Shown here: positions 34,497-45,432 of the stretch, in pieces
How positions within the stretch are numbered: position 1 is the stretch's first letter
Layout of the letters: the number at the start of each line of letters is the position of its first letter
Source: Staphylotrichum longicolle
Lineage: Eukaryota > Ascomycota > Sordariomycetes > Sordariales > Chaetomiaceae
DNA length: 64,000 nucleotides
Direction of reading: 5' to 3'
Assembly (NCBI GenBank): GCA_019096155.1
Contig: JAHCVI010000001.1
Location: 11,904,001-11,968,000, forward strand
Notes under the pieces: generated by a model
The model's database searches: none
Told to the model about the DNA's origin: nothing
What the model saw: the letters and a program-made list of their open reading frames with translations, nothing else
Translations under genes and position numbers: made by a program

Positions 34497-34733
34497 CTAA
34501 ACGCCTTTCACGTGTACAGGTTCATATTGCCTGTAAAAGTTCGTCGCGAGGCCGGGTGTCACGCCGATCCCGCTGCGGGCCCGGCCGTAAAGCATGTCGA
34601 GTCGGCCCTTGAAGTTGTCCACTCTTCCGAGTCTTCCCGGGTGGAGGCTGCGCCTGTCTCCCAGATTAGGAGAGTAGTACCCCAAGAAGGCAACGTTCCA
34701 TCCCTGTTTCTGTCCATCCTGTTCCCTTTTCTT
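34497..34733 (-). pseudogene. Coding-like 3' exon fragment of unknown family
   Basis: After a plausible acceptor (GACAGAAACAG) the minus strand reads GWNVAFLGYYSPNLGDRRSL and continues to FYRQYEPVHVKGV and a stop, about 70 codons with strongly G/C-ending third positions, unlike the neighbouring DNA. No matching upstream exon was found within 1 kb. It may be the end of a decayed gene or the last exon of one I could not assemble. The family is not recognised. Confidence 0.35.
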
Positions 34734-35400
34734 CTTTAAAACATCCAGTTGTGTTGTGCGGTGACACACTGACTGGCAACGACCCGGTCTCAGACCTCAT
34801 CTTGGCTCAAGCTCAAGTTTCACAATCCCCTGCCCTATCCTGTGGTGTCACGCGTCGCCAGATGGTCGCCGCGTAGATGCAGAATGCATGGGACTTGCGT
34901 GGAGTGCCACTGTCACGGCTCCCAGAGGTGATGAGGACGGACGGATGCTTGCCTCCACCATGCTGGAGTCGTCGGCATGTATCCGCGGCCCGCTTCCATG
35001 TTTCAGTGAGTCGGGACGACTAAAGTGTACCAGTACCAGGGATGACCGACACATTCTCGGCCACGGTCTTGGTGACGTACGGCATTTGTAATGTGGCCGG
35101 ATGCTGACTGACGGATTGACAATCGTTCGACTGAAAGACAGAGAATGAAGTTCCGACACGAAGAGAGGAGGTGCCCCCGGAGCAGTCGGCATGCTGGGGC
35201 ACCAAGCCCATTGCCCTTCCTAATTGCTTTCTCCTAAGCCACAAAACCTAGGCGTGGTTCAACAAGCAGGTCACGTTCAATATGATCGTCATTTGAGGCA
35301 TGTGGGTAATGCGATAAAGCGACAATGCTTGTCGTGGCTTGACTCGGGATTGAAGAGATTGCCAATCTGTAAAGTCACAAAAACATATCAACAACCAGCC

Positions 35401-36960
35401 TTAAAACTTGCGTTTCTTCTTCGCCGGCCCGGCCGCGGCCCGCTTCTCCATCTCCTTCTGCAGCTCCGCCCGCTTCCGATCAGCTCGCTCCTGAGACGTC
35501 TCTCGCATCTGCTCTTTCTTGGGCTGGGACCCCGGCGTCTTGCTTCTCCCCCGGGTATCGTCGCTCGCACTCGCATCGGGCCCAGGACTCGGTGCCTGCT
35601 TCCCAATCATGCCCAGCTTGTGCCTTCTTGGTAGCTGGCTGCTTGTTTCCTCCGCTGGTGCCGCTGGAGACGGGGACCTGGCGGGTGGGGTCTTTTCCTT
35701 TGCCTTGCCGCCGATGCTTCCCAGACCGCCACGCTTGGGGACCGGCTTTGGGGGGGAATGAGGAGAGGAGCCTTTGTCATCAGTTTCGGAAGCGGTCTCG
35801 GAGTGGGCATCGGTGGGCTCAGTTGTTGTCGTCTTGGTAGACCTTTGTGGGATGCTTGCAGGTAGGGGAGATGGAGACGGAGAATGTCTCTTGTTCCTGC
35901 CAATGGCTCCGATTCGGGACCCGGTTGCTTTCCCCGTGGGTTTTGGCTTGGCCGGAGACGGCTCTGGGACGTCCTCGCCGTCTGATGTTTCGTCATCGTC
36001 TGCTGCCGGTATGGGACTGGCGCGCTTTCGCGACGACCGCACGCCCGGAGGAGTGGCCTGGACCTGAAAGTCGTCCTCCTCTTTGCTGGGCTCAGGTGCT
36101 TGGGGCGTCGGAACCGGCTGCGACTCCTTCTCAGAAACCTCTGAAAGAATCACAGCTCTGCCCTTGGTCAGCTTTGTCCACCAGTCGTTAAGCACAGTGG
36201 ATGCCTCGAGTTCAAGATCAGACTTGTACTGCAAACCAGTCGAACCGAAGACAGAGTCGAGAAGGGTTGAAATGTCAGAGGCCTGTGTAACAGGACGCAG
36301 ATCGGCGGCTTTGGCTCTGAAGTCGGCCTCGGAGAATGCCGCGAGGCCCTTGACTTTTCCTTCCGCAGCAGCTCTCGTAACCTTGCGCTTCCCTGACAGG
36401 GCGTTGAAAACGTGCTCAAGCCCTGTTCCTGCAGCTTCGAGTTTGTCAATTATCCGGGTGATGACGGCATCCTTCTCCCGGAGCAGAGAGGTGAGCTGGT
36501 CAATCTCGCGCGTCCGAGCCTCGTGTGCCTGGATCATGGGGAGGACAAGTTCGGATGCAATGGTTGATTGAGGGCACTTCTTCAAGTGCATTGGCCATTT
36601 GAAGGGCTTGAGCGGTTTCGGCAGAACACAAGTGACGTGGACGACGAGTGAGTCGCCGTCATCGTCCCGCGCCAGTGTCAGGGAAGTGCTGGCGTGTTCC
36701 GGGTCTCTGTGGTCAAAGGCGGCGCGGAGAAGCTCAAGCATCTTCCGGATCTGATCGGGTCCGTCGCTCGGGTCAATGCTTGTGTCCTCGACCATGCCCC
36801 GCTTGATGATGGGTCTCCTGTCAAGGCTCTCGACCCACACATTGGCGAGGTCGGACAAGTGGACGCTGTATGAGTCGTCTGTGAAAGCAGTCGAAACCAG
36901 GAGCGTGGGGATGCCAGGGGCAGCGGCTGGCAGCAGCCGCCACGACGGGTGACCGGGCAT
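35401..36960 (-). CDS. NEJ1: Nej1/XLF non-homologous end-joining factor
   Basis: Single exon, 519 residues starting MPGHPSWRLLPAA. The XLF head domain covers ~residues 1-135: WRLLP, VHLSDLANVWVESLDRRPII, IDPSDGPDQIRKML, SLTLARD, LPKPLKPFKWPMHL and SELVLPMIQAH. A coiled coil (~150-180, TREIDQLTSLLREKDAVITR) makes the dimer stalk. The rest is a long disordered Ser/Pro/Lys tail with repeated IG(A/S/M)IG elements. The protein ends KKKRKF. Nej1/XLF works with Lif1/Xrcc4, Dnl4/ligase IV and Ku to join double-strand breaks in the nucleus. The terminal KKRK plus Phe agrees with the C-terminal motif known from yeast Nej1 for nuclear import and end joining. Confidence 0.9.
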   Translation of the reverse strand: MPGHPSWRLLPAAAPGIPTLLVSTAFTDDSYSVHLSDLANVWVESLDRRPIIKRGMVEDTSIDPSDGPDQIRKMLELLRAAFDHRDPEHASTSLTLARDDDGDSLVVHVTCVLPKPLKPFKWPMHLKKCPQSTIASELVLPMIQAHEARTREIDQLTSLLREKDAVITRIIDKLEAAGTGLEHVFNALSGKRKVTRAAAEGKVKGLAAFSEADFRAKAADLRPVTQASDISTLLDSVFGSTGLQYKSDLELEASTVLNDWWTKLTKGRAVILSEVSEKESQPVPTPQAPEPSKEEDDFQVQATPPGVRSSRKRASPIPAADDDETSDGEDVPEPSPAKPKPTGKATGSRIGAIGRNKRHSPSPSPLPASIPQRSTKTTTTEPTDAHSETASETDDKGSSPHSPPKPVPKRGGLGSIGGKAKEKTPPARSPSPAAPAEETSSQLPRRHKLGMIGKQAPSPGPDASASDDTRGRSKTPGSQPKKEQMRETSQERADRKRAELQKEMEKRAAAGPAKKKRKF

Positions 36961-38035
36961 TGCGGGTAGGGAGCCTCAGCCACGCGTAGACTGAACACGG
37001 ATGTCGGATGGAAGGTTGAACGGGAGGACACAACAAGGCGGCCTTGTGGAGTGGCAGGCTGCGACTCCGTCCAGAAGCCGGCCGACAATTGGAGCGCGGT
37101 GCAGCGCTTGCCCGTGTCGCAGTAACGCTTGGTAAAATGGAGAGATTATGACCTTCAATGAGGCTGTGATGAGAACAATACCAGAGGACTACTGATAGCC
37201 CTTTCCTAGAAAGAGGTAAGCGACTGCTATGTGTGATCCGAGACGCGTGATCGTGTGGCTGCCGGCCACCAAGCGACGATCGTGTCACAAGGCTGGTTGA
37301 CAACGAAGGTACGCCAGAGTTACTAACCTGGTAATTTCCTACAAAACTGTAGTCACCCGGAGGAGTCGCCGCAATGTGGTGCGATAGTTGCACGAAAAAG
37401 GACAGGCCGTGTGGGCTGTCCACACTTGATGCACCTTCTTCTGCTGCTGCTGCAGTGCTGCTGCTGCCTGGACGGCCGGAGGTTTGGAGGCGCGTTGAAC
37501 GAGCCCGGGGAGTGAGATTGCGATTGGTTCTCTGTTGCGCTCAAAGTGCTTCCAAACACACAACCAAACGCCTGCTTTGAGCTCTATGTTTCTGAAAGAC
37601 TCAAGCTCTGGATGCTGGCTGTTGCTGAAGAGTTGATGTTGACTTGGTTGTTGCCGAAAGTTGGTGAATCAAGGATCAGGATGCATCGAAAGCAGGTGGG
37701 GTGGTGCACAGACGATGTTCATATCCGTCATCCAGGCCTGCAGTTAGGGCTAGGGTTGTATCTGATCAAGGGGTCCAACATCCATGTTTCCTGATGGTCT
37801 CCGTGATGCCCAGGGGAGGTGATGGATTCATCCAAGGCAAGGGAGATTGTTCATGTCTTTGTGGAGAGGTTATCCCAATTTAAAGGCCATCAAAACGACA
37901 TCCGGTGCTGATATGAACAGCAAAAAGGCAAGTATAGACTGTAATGATAGTCTGCCTTGAGCGCCAAGCATCAGGCAGACTCCTGCGAGGCCCTCCCCTC
38001 AAAGTCCAAAACAGTCCTATCATTATGTTTTTTTT
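36961..38035. other. Intergenic, no gene seen
   Basis: NEJ1 promoter on the left side and 3' flank of the next gene on the right. A CTG/CTGCTG run at 37440-37470 gives chance Gln-rich frames on the minus strand. Confidence 0.45.
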
Positions 38036-38353
38036 TCACGCCCTCCCCTCTCCACTTCCTTCCAACCCTCCAACCCCTGCGCTCCCCTTCCCGCTCCTCC
38101 TCAACCCCTCCTGCACCTTCCCCTTCCCGGCATCCAAATCCACTTCCGCGCTCGACGTCGGAGCGGGCGCGTTCTTCTCACCGCCAAGCACATGCGACGG
38201 ACGCAAAGCCTCTTCCACAGGTTTCTTGGGCCTGTTTTGCTGATGCTCCTTTGCAGTCTCGCCGCCTGCGGGCTCGTTCATCGAGCCCTCGCGCAGGTCG
38301 TGGTGGTGGGTCACCATGTGCTCGGTGAGCGGGTCGCGGGGGTAATGGGACAT
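38036..38353 (-). CDS. Small hydrophilic protein, unknown function
   Basis: Single exon of 105 residues from the ATG at 38353 (MSHYPRDPLTEHMVTHHH). Highly charged, Gly- and Glu-rich, no signal peptide, membrane segment or cysteines; likely disordered (GGETAKEHQQNRPKKPVEEA). The translated upstream codons are A/T-rich and poor in coding character, supporting this start. Its hydrophilic, His/Glu/Gly-rich make-up resembles small stress- or desiccation-related fungal proteins, but this is only a compositional resemblance. Confidence 0.6.
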   Translation of the reverse strand: MSHYPRDPLTEHMVTHHHDLREGSMNEPAGGETAKEHQQNRPKKPVEEALRPSHVLGGEKNAPAPTSSAEVDLDAGKGKVQEGLRRSGKGSAGVGGLEGSGEGRA

Positions 38354-39180
38354 TCTGAACAAGTTTAATTTTTTACTCGTCAAGAGTATGTCTGGCAGCC
38401 GGTTCTGTTCTCAGCCTGAGAGGCGGCTGGTATGGCGGATGAAGATGGTGAGTCGCCCTTTTGTGCTGTTCTGCGAGGTTGTGGAGAGAAGCTCTCAATG
38501 TGAAGAATGACGGTGATTGAGTGATGTCATAGGGTTGTGACGCTATTAGCAGGGAGTCTCATGCAAACTTTTGGTAGTAGGGATTGCAGGGATGGTGGTC
38601 AATGGAGGCAGGGCACCATGAGATGTCAGATATTGACCGAGCAGTGCGCCCCTGTCTTGCTCTCCGCTGCCAATCTGACTGCCATTTGGAAGCCTCGCTG
38701 AGATTTCACTTACGTACATTACCTTACCTCGGATCCTGGCGTAAGATTTGGTTCATCCGCGCTTACTTTGCAAGTCATCCAGGTCACAGGCGAAAACTTT
38801 GAGGGTCTTCGAGGGTTAGGCTCAGATTGTCATCGCTGAGACTCTGGTTGGTGGGTTGGCCTGCGCCGAAAAAGAGCCAGCAGCATCTTGACGTGGCCGT
38901 TCATCTTCGAGTTTGTAGCCGTTTCACGATGTTTACTGTTTACTGTTTAAACGGGAGGGGTTTCGAGAAAGCGTATTGTATTCCGGATACATGCCCGCCT
39001 TGATCTATAATCTGAGAAAGCCCAGCTCCCAAAATGCCCCTTAATCCCCATCATGCCCAGATCCAGATCTAAGCGCCCCATATCCATGATTTTGAGCCCT
39101 GCTCATAACTCCGGTTGTTCCCTTCTAGTGTTGTTCAACAGCACTGAGCCCTGTTCAACAACGTCGGTGTCGCCCACTCC
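38354..39180. other. Intergenic, no gene seen
   Basis: Contains TACGTACATTACCTTACC (38711-38728), one more instance of the ACCTTA-type motif, and a TTTACTGTTTACTGTTT duplication at 38933-38949. Confidence 0.45.
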
Positions 39181-39429
39181 TTAGCGGCGGTGCGTCCTGG
39201 TGCAGACCTCCTTGATCTTCCTGTAGCCGCTGCCGTTGCATGGCTGGCACTTGATCTTTCCGGCGGGGCTGCAGTGGCCGCAGCACTTGAGGACGATGTC
39301 GCCCGGTCCGCGGGTGCAGGTCCCGCAGCGGCGGTAGCCCGAGGAGCGGTCGCAGCGATCGCACCGCTCAGTCTTCTCGATGAAGCCGGGGCCGGCAGCC
39401 GAGTCCTTGCCGCATCTGCACATGACCAT
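39181..39429 (-). CDS. Small DnaJ-type zinc-finger-like protein
   Basis: Single exon of 82 residues starting MVMCRCGK. It has twelve cysteines, in pairs: CRC, CDRC, CGTC(TRGPG), CCGHC and CQPCNGSGY, plus one near the end. The CxxCxGxG form and the GPG spacing resemble the cysteine-rich domain of DnaJ/Hsp40 or a small zinc ribbon, without a J domain. Ending is basic (CTRTHRR). A TATAAAAAG element sits about 155 bp upstream on the minus strand (near 39580-39590), supporting transcription from there. The role is unknown; zinc binding is inferred from the motifs. Confidence 0.75.
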   Translation of the reverse strand: MVMCRCGKDSAAGPGFIEKTERCDRCDRSSGYRRCGTCTRGPGDIVLKCCGHCSPAGKIKCQPCNGSGYRKIKEVCTRTHRR

Positions 39430-41768
39430 TTTGACGGTTGTTTGGAGGTTGGTTGACCTGGGAAAGGTTGAAAGTGTTGGTAGTCGTAAGGATGAGAAGA
39501 GAAGAGAAGTCAAGAGTGAGCTGAGTTGTTGTGATGTGATCCGGATGAGAAACAGGACCTTGAGCTGAGGACTTGAGCTCTTTTTATACACGATGGAAGC
39601 TTTCGTCCCAACGTCCTGAAGTCCACCCTCGGTCTTTGCAGGTTCGCCCAACGCGGCCATCGTTCGTCGCAGGAAGCATCTCGAAAAGGCACAGGTCACA
39701 GTTTCCTCCTTCGAGACACCCGTGCCTGTCAGGACCAGCTGTCAGGTGAGACATGAACTGTGGATTTCGAACGGCAAAGACAAGGTCGACATTGTGTGTC
39801 CGACCACACTGCCCTCCTTCTGAAACGCCCCGATCCTCGGTCACGGCGTTGGTGAAGGCAAGGCGTGGCCCGGGAATTCGGTTGTGCCAATCATAGGGCT
39901 GCAGGATGGAGAGTAGTAGCAATGGGTGGTCTGGATGAAGACACCCCCGAAACGATGAATGAGCCACAGTTCTATCCTGTTGGATCTCTGCGGAGTTTGA
40001 AGTGTGGAAAGAGCAGAGAGAGGAAGGGCCAGGCAGTGCCTCTGCGCCGTGAATCGGTCACGTTGGTGAGTGAACATCCATGAAAGTGGACCTTAACAGC
40101 ATCAGTGCGACTGGAAAGCCGTCGACTAAAGGCGAAGATGGCTGCGGCGCCCCTCGGCTAGGCCAGCCTCAGCAGAGGTGAGAAAGGTTCGGACTTTCCA
40201 AGCTGACCGCGTCCAGACCGGGTGGGACTCCTTGTCACATGGCAGCTACCACACAGCTAAGATACTCTGACAGTCAGCGGGATTGAGCTTCCCAATGTGG
40301 TTCCTCCGTCTGGATTGCGCAGTATGGACATGCACAAAAACGAGCCGCCTCTGGGCTATTAGTCGTGATGTGCAAAGAGGGCAACTCTGGAACTGAAGCG
40401 AATTTAGCACGATGCAGCTGGTAATACCCAGTACCTAACCAGAATACGTAGCATGTCTCGCTCACAGAGACGCCCCAACTGTGCTCTTTTTTGTGTGGTG
40501 TGGGATTCCCTTTTCTGATAACTGGAGATTGCTCCTCTTTTGAGTTACTGTGATAATTTTATTTCTTACGCTTACCTCTTACCTAACTAAGTGAAAGTAT
40601 TGGAATTACACCATGAAAGTGTTCACTGTCCAGCGTTCTTTGCGCTGACTTTGAAGTGTCAGTCATGAAAGTGTAAGGTACCTTATTCAACCTGGCTCTG
40701 AAGTCGTCCTCTGAGCTGAATGCTAATGGTGCGAAATGGAGTCAGGAAGGGGTACATGTCATCCCCACGTTTTCTGCCCTTGTGTTAGGCTGAGCCCAGC
40801 TTCCGTGCCGAGCCGGCGCATAGGAGGCACTAGAACCGAGAAGGGTTCGTCCAATGTCGCATTTCAAACTTCCGACCCTCCTTCTGCACTGCGCCTTCAC
40901 AACAGACAGGCAGTGCACCGCTGACCACCCTCCCCACAACTTCGCAGTGCACAGGATACGGCACCCGGTTTTGGAAAAGAATAGCACAAGAGGAACTTGC
41001 GGAGCAGGTGTCGAACGGTGTCAAGTGGCACCTGGGTGAACTGATGTCAGAGTTGTTCGACAGGATTCTTCTCAACCTTGGTGTTCTCGCAGTCTTGCGA
41101 GCTTTATTAGGACGCTGTATATACCGACGGTTTGAAGCCCCAAAAGTTGGAGTCCTCACTGGCGTACACAGTACTACAAAATGAGGTCGGTCCTGTGTAG
41201 GTCGGCGCTTTGTTCTTGTCTATGCTCCCCTTATCGGACCCGACAGACTGGGAGCAATATTGCGATGGGATCCATAATATGTCCTGGGGTGTACCTGAAA
41301 ATCCTGCGGGGCGTCAGCGGGCAGGCAGCGCTCGGGGAGGGCGTCCCAAGCATCAGGAAGCTGACCGATGTGTGCCGCACAACTCCACAACATCAAAACC
41401 ATGGCAGACACGTTCACTGCGGCACAGACCCGATCGTTCCACGAGATCGGACAAATCGCATCTGCCCCTTCCATCCCACCGGATGACCCGGCCACAATGC
41501 CACTTGTCTATTAGCGCCGGGTTGTCAGCGACGCCTGGGTACCCACGAGGCGCTCCCAACTGGGCCGCCGCGGATGCAGCAGTCATGATCGGCCACCAGG
41601 GGAGGCCTCGAAAGGACTGCGTGGCTAGAAACTGAAACAGCCCGGACACGGTAGGTGGCGGGCGAACAAGGCATCGATCCGAAACACGGACGAGAGTCCC
41701 TCATCACATCCCATGTTTGTCGGCTCTTGAAGCAGACATATCTCATATGACTACCCTTTACCTTTTCT
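39430..41768. other. Intergenic, no gene seen; several ACCTTA/TAAGGT motifs
   Basis: 2.3 kb without a supported gene. The perfect palindrome TAAGGTACCTTA is at 40674-40685, with related GTACCTAACC at 40431 and TTACCTCTTACCTAACTAAG at 40572-40591. Confidence 0.45.
40674..40685. repeat. Perfect palindrome TAAGGTACCTTA
   Basis: Twelve-base self-complementary sequence of the dispersed ACCTTA class. See 12111-12123, where a related unit interrupts a gene relic. Confidence 0.6.
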
Positions 41769-43426
41769 TTACGACTCCGCCTTCGAGACCTGCACCCTCA
41801 CCTCGGTATCAACCCTCACAATCCCAGTGCCCACCATCACCGGTGCTGGCGGCTGCATCATCACCTGCCCATCCCCTTCCCTGCCTACATTCTCCGCCAA
41901 CTCGACATCTGCCCCCCAGCTCTCTGCGGCGCTATCCCCATCCTCAATCTCCACATAACCCCCGTCCACCCACACCCTCCGGCTGCCCCCTCCCCCGGCG
42001 CCCCTCGTCTCAATCCACACGTCTCGATCCAGACTGTCCAACGGTCCGCGGAACTTGCTCGGCAGACTCCCAATTGTGGGCGGCCCCCAGCCCCATTGTA
42101 TTTGTGCCGATGGCCCCCACCACCATTGACCAGCGTCTCGCTGCCCCGCCGACCCCGATACCCACCACTATTGTTATTGTTCCCCGACCGCGAGCGGGAG
42201 GAATAGTACCCCAGCCCCAGGAACCGGGGCCAGAACTTGGAGAGCAGTGGCTTCAGCGTCATGACGCACGCGCAGACGATGGCGCCGTTGATCTCGACGG
42301 CGGTGAGGTAGGAGAGCGGGGCGGCGGCGTAGGTGAAGTCCGGGTCGGTCTGCGACCGGAGGAGCTGCATGAGGCGGAGGATGGAGATGAAGCAGACTCT
42401 GTGGGTGCGCACGGAGTGTGAGCGGTGGGTTGGGCTGGGGATGGAAAATGGAAAGGGGAAGGAAGAAAACGGGGATGGACGGTGGGAGTACTTACATGAA
42501 ACCAAACCCAAATACGGCGGAGAGAATGAGTTTCTGTCGACGGGGGAGCTTGATCGTCCAGACGACGGGCATGGGCAAAAGAAAGATGAGGAAGTCGGTG
42601 ACTGGAATCCATCAGCATCTGACACGGCTTCAGTCACCCCCTGCCAGGGGCGCACCACCAGAGCTTGGCTCACCCATGTGCAACCCGGTGTTCGACCACC
42701 ACACGCTCTGCGGCTGGCAGTACTTCTTCTCCAGCGTAAAGTCCCAGTACGATTGCAGCGGGATGCACGCCGTAAACGTCACGAGCGCCATGTAGAGGTG
42801 TGTGACGACCACGACGCCGAACAGGATCTGGCCCGCGAGGCGCGCCCACTTGAACGTGAAGAGGTGGATGTAGAGAAGGAGGATGGCGATCTTGGAGAAG
42901 GCGAGCGAGAGCAGGTAGAAGAGGATGCCATACCAGGCTGCCTGGATTACAGTAAGTCAGTCACCCAGACGTTGTGCAGGGGGCTGGTCGGATCGCGACT
43001 CACTCTGCCCCAGGCTATGGCGGACGGGGTGTCGTTGGGATCCAGGTCCCATACATGGTGGCCGGCACCATGAATAGCTTCTGTTGTCGTGTTAGATTGT
43101 CCACAAGTATGGCGCAACAGTGCACGAACGTTCTATTACGCCGCCGCAGGTAGCCCCCGAGAAGATCTATGATTGTCAACAACACCGAATCAGAACCGGG
43201 CAAGCTCGATTTCAGGGCGTACCAAAGCAAGGAGAATGCTCCAGTCTGACCAACCAAGCACCCGGATAATGACTCCTCGCGTGTAGAACCGCAGTCCGAC
43301 AAAGAAGGCCGCAATCCACCAGCAGATGGTGGAGGATATGATGATGTTGAGCTTGAGGGAGTCGTGGGGAAGGTCCGGCGGCAGCGGCGGCGGCCCTGCG
43401 GCGGGCGGCGGCTGCGTATCGCTCAT
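41769..43426 (-). CDS. Rhodopsin-domain (PTH11-like) integral membrane protein
   Basis: Multi-exon gene starting MSDTQPPPAAG. Exons I can place: 43223-43426, a 37-nt exon 43130-43166, 43004-43080, then from 42941 leftward with further introns after GLHM (GTGAGC donor) and after FGFGF (GTAAGT donor). Features: first membrane helix ISSTICWWIAAFFVGLRFYT with the R(F/Y)YTR edge, W(S)DW, GAGHHVWDLDP, FYLLSLAFSKIAILLLYI (helix with TK/SK), a CIPLQSYWD loop, and LP(M)P..W..KLP..QK. This is the fungal rhodopsin-domain family found in membrane sensors and PTH11-type proteins. The cytoplasmic tail (PTIGSLPSKFRG, DRDVWIETRG) lies in another frame from the preceding VCACVMTLKPLLSKFW exon, and I found no consensus intron linking them. 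Ligand unknown. Confidence 0.8.
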
Positions 43427-45432
43427 GATGTGCCCGAAAGGCGTAGCCCGGCGTCTGACAATACCGATAAACACCGGGCAGTTGGGACCATTGTCGCTCC
43501 TACGATATCAAGCAGCAATTCCGGTACGGTCGGCCGTCGGCGAGATCAGAACAAACCGCACAATGACCGTCGATGCAAGCGTCAAGAGATTGTGGAACCA
43601 GATTATTACAAGCCATCTTGGCATCTGCCCTCTTTAAGAGACGGTGGGCAGATTCTGCCGACAGAACGGCCCCCAGCAGACAACGTGTCACTGCTGCGGC
43701 CGTCGCCGAGCGTGCAGGGCGGCTGGGGATGCAACGGTATTTGACAGGGCCAAGCGTCTGGGGAATAAGCTGAGCTCGGTTCCGCCCGCCATAGCTTCGG
43801 CAGTTATATCCTGTGCAGTAACGTTATTACTGTGTAAAGGCGTAGGCTGCTTCCGGTGCCGTTGACAGTTCCAGTCGGTTCACGCCCACTTGTGAGATCA
43901 GCTCAGGGCCATCTAAACTAAGAAACCGGGAACCGGAGATCAAGTGTTAGCTGGGTCGATATCATGGTATGATCTTCCGCTAAGCACTGTTGAACTGGCC
44001 ATCTCAGCCCAGCCAAGCGTGCCGAGTTTGACAGCTACTTGTAAGAATAGGGGTCAGGGGTCGGGGCAGCTCCAACCCCGGCCCGGGGTATCATCACCGG
44101 ATGTTAGGCGAAACCACCGCGACGGTTGCATCTGCTTATGCGGCTAAGGAGAGCGTTTGCAGCTGATTGGGACGGGAACAAGAAGGTTTCGCGAGTGTGC
44201 CAATTCTTCCCGTCCTCGCTGCTCGATCAACACTGACAGGGGGAAGGCCAGCCCTTCGACTCTCAACAACCACGTCAAAGCGGTAAGAAAAAGAGGGAAT
44301 TCATCACAAGACCGTGGTTAAGATTTTTGTGGTTTGTGCCTTTTCAGTTGCTCTGCAGATGGTGTGCGCCTGTCACCGCGAAGCAACCGTCCCCGCCTCC
44401 ACGTTTCGGAGCCTTCCATTCGTTAGGGTCGTCCCGGGACGTCTGAGCGTGCAGGACGGGGCATGCAGGCGAACGGCCTGGCACGGCTGGTGGGAAACAG
44501 AGGCGCAACTGCCCTTAGCATGTTGCTTATATTGTGGGGAAGGGTCTGTGGTTTCTCGGCCAGCATGGGCTTGACATCTGGGGCCCTGGCATCTCTCAAG
44601 GCTGGGCTCAAGCTTCAAGCGAGTGGCTTGAGTAAGGTAGGTTGGTGCGGGAACACAGCATGTCATTCCATTTTCGGGACTCGGCTACCCAAAAAGGGGA
44701 AGTGCTTGACGGTGGCTGCAGATATCGAGGTGTGTTGGATGGCTAAAATGTCGTTTGATATCAGCCGGCGCACCCTCGTTCCAAACTGTTGGCTTTGCTC
44801 GCTTCGCTACCAGCCAATGCAGACACACCACAGGGCCAGACCACGGCAGTTGCAAGTAAGCTCGCTGAGGAGTTTTCAGAAACTGCCAAGTCCATGTTAC
44901 TCGACGGGCTTCTTGTTGCATGCGCGACATCAAGTCAATCACAACAACGGTTCTGGCCAGCTCTTGTCACGCAGCTCACGTCACAGGTCGGAGTTATTCA
45001 GGCATGGAGATGGGACAAACGCAAGAGTCGAGTCTAAATATACTTTCTCTTTCGTCCAGGCGTTTCGCATAACGTCCTCCCCAGCCCCTAGCCGACGACG
45101 GGCAGGACACCCGGTTCAGCTGTGTCTAGTCTACTTCCGACCCTGGGGTGAGACCCTTGCATGCCGCGAGTTAGATTTTTTAAATATAACCCATGGAGAA
45201 TCTGCTAGCTGTTGTATTGGAGACGCGCGTTGAGTGTCTCGGTATAGACCTCGCCAACCGAGAACCGAAAGTGTCTCTTTGTGATCAAATCTCGCATCCT
45301 TAAAGTACGCTCGGAAGAGTCAAACAAACTGCATGTTAACGAGGACTAAGCAATGCGCACTGATGAAATGAGGCTAGTCATTATTATTACTATTCTCGCA
45401 AACAAAGCCGCAGCTTGATCCCGACGCAGTCG
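43427..45432. other. Intergenic, no gene supported
   Basis: A 256-codon plus-strand open frame at 44463-45233 was considered; its third positions are unbiased and it has no domain. Otherwise promoter of the rhodopsin-domain gene and 3' flank of the next. Confidence 0.45.

Larger units (their letters stand above)
29446..35400. other. Gene-poor region, right part
   Basis: Nearly 6 kb with many short open frames on both strands, none with convincing codon bias apart from a fragment at 34497-34733. GC content does not fall sharply, so it is not an obvious RIP-mutated AT-rich block, and I see no transposase, reverse transcriptase or terminal repeats. A polypurine/polypyrimidine tract lies at 31783-31806 and a 17-base G run at 33249. 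Confidence 0.45.

Noticed and set aside
44463..45233. 256-codon plus-strand open frame
   Set aside because: Third positions are unbiased, amino-acid order looks random and no introns or domains were seen.
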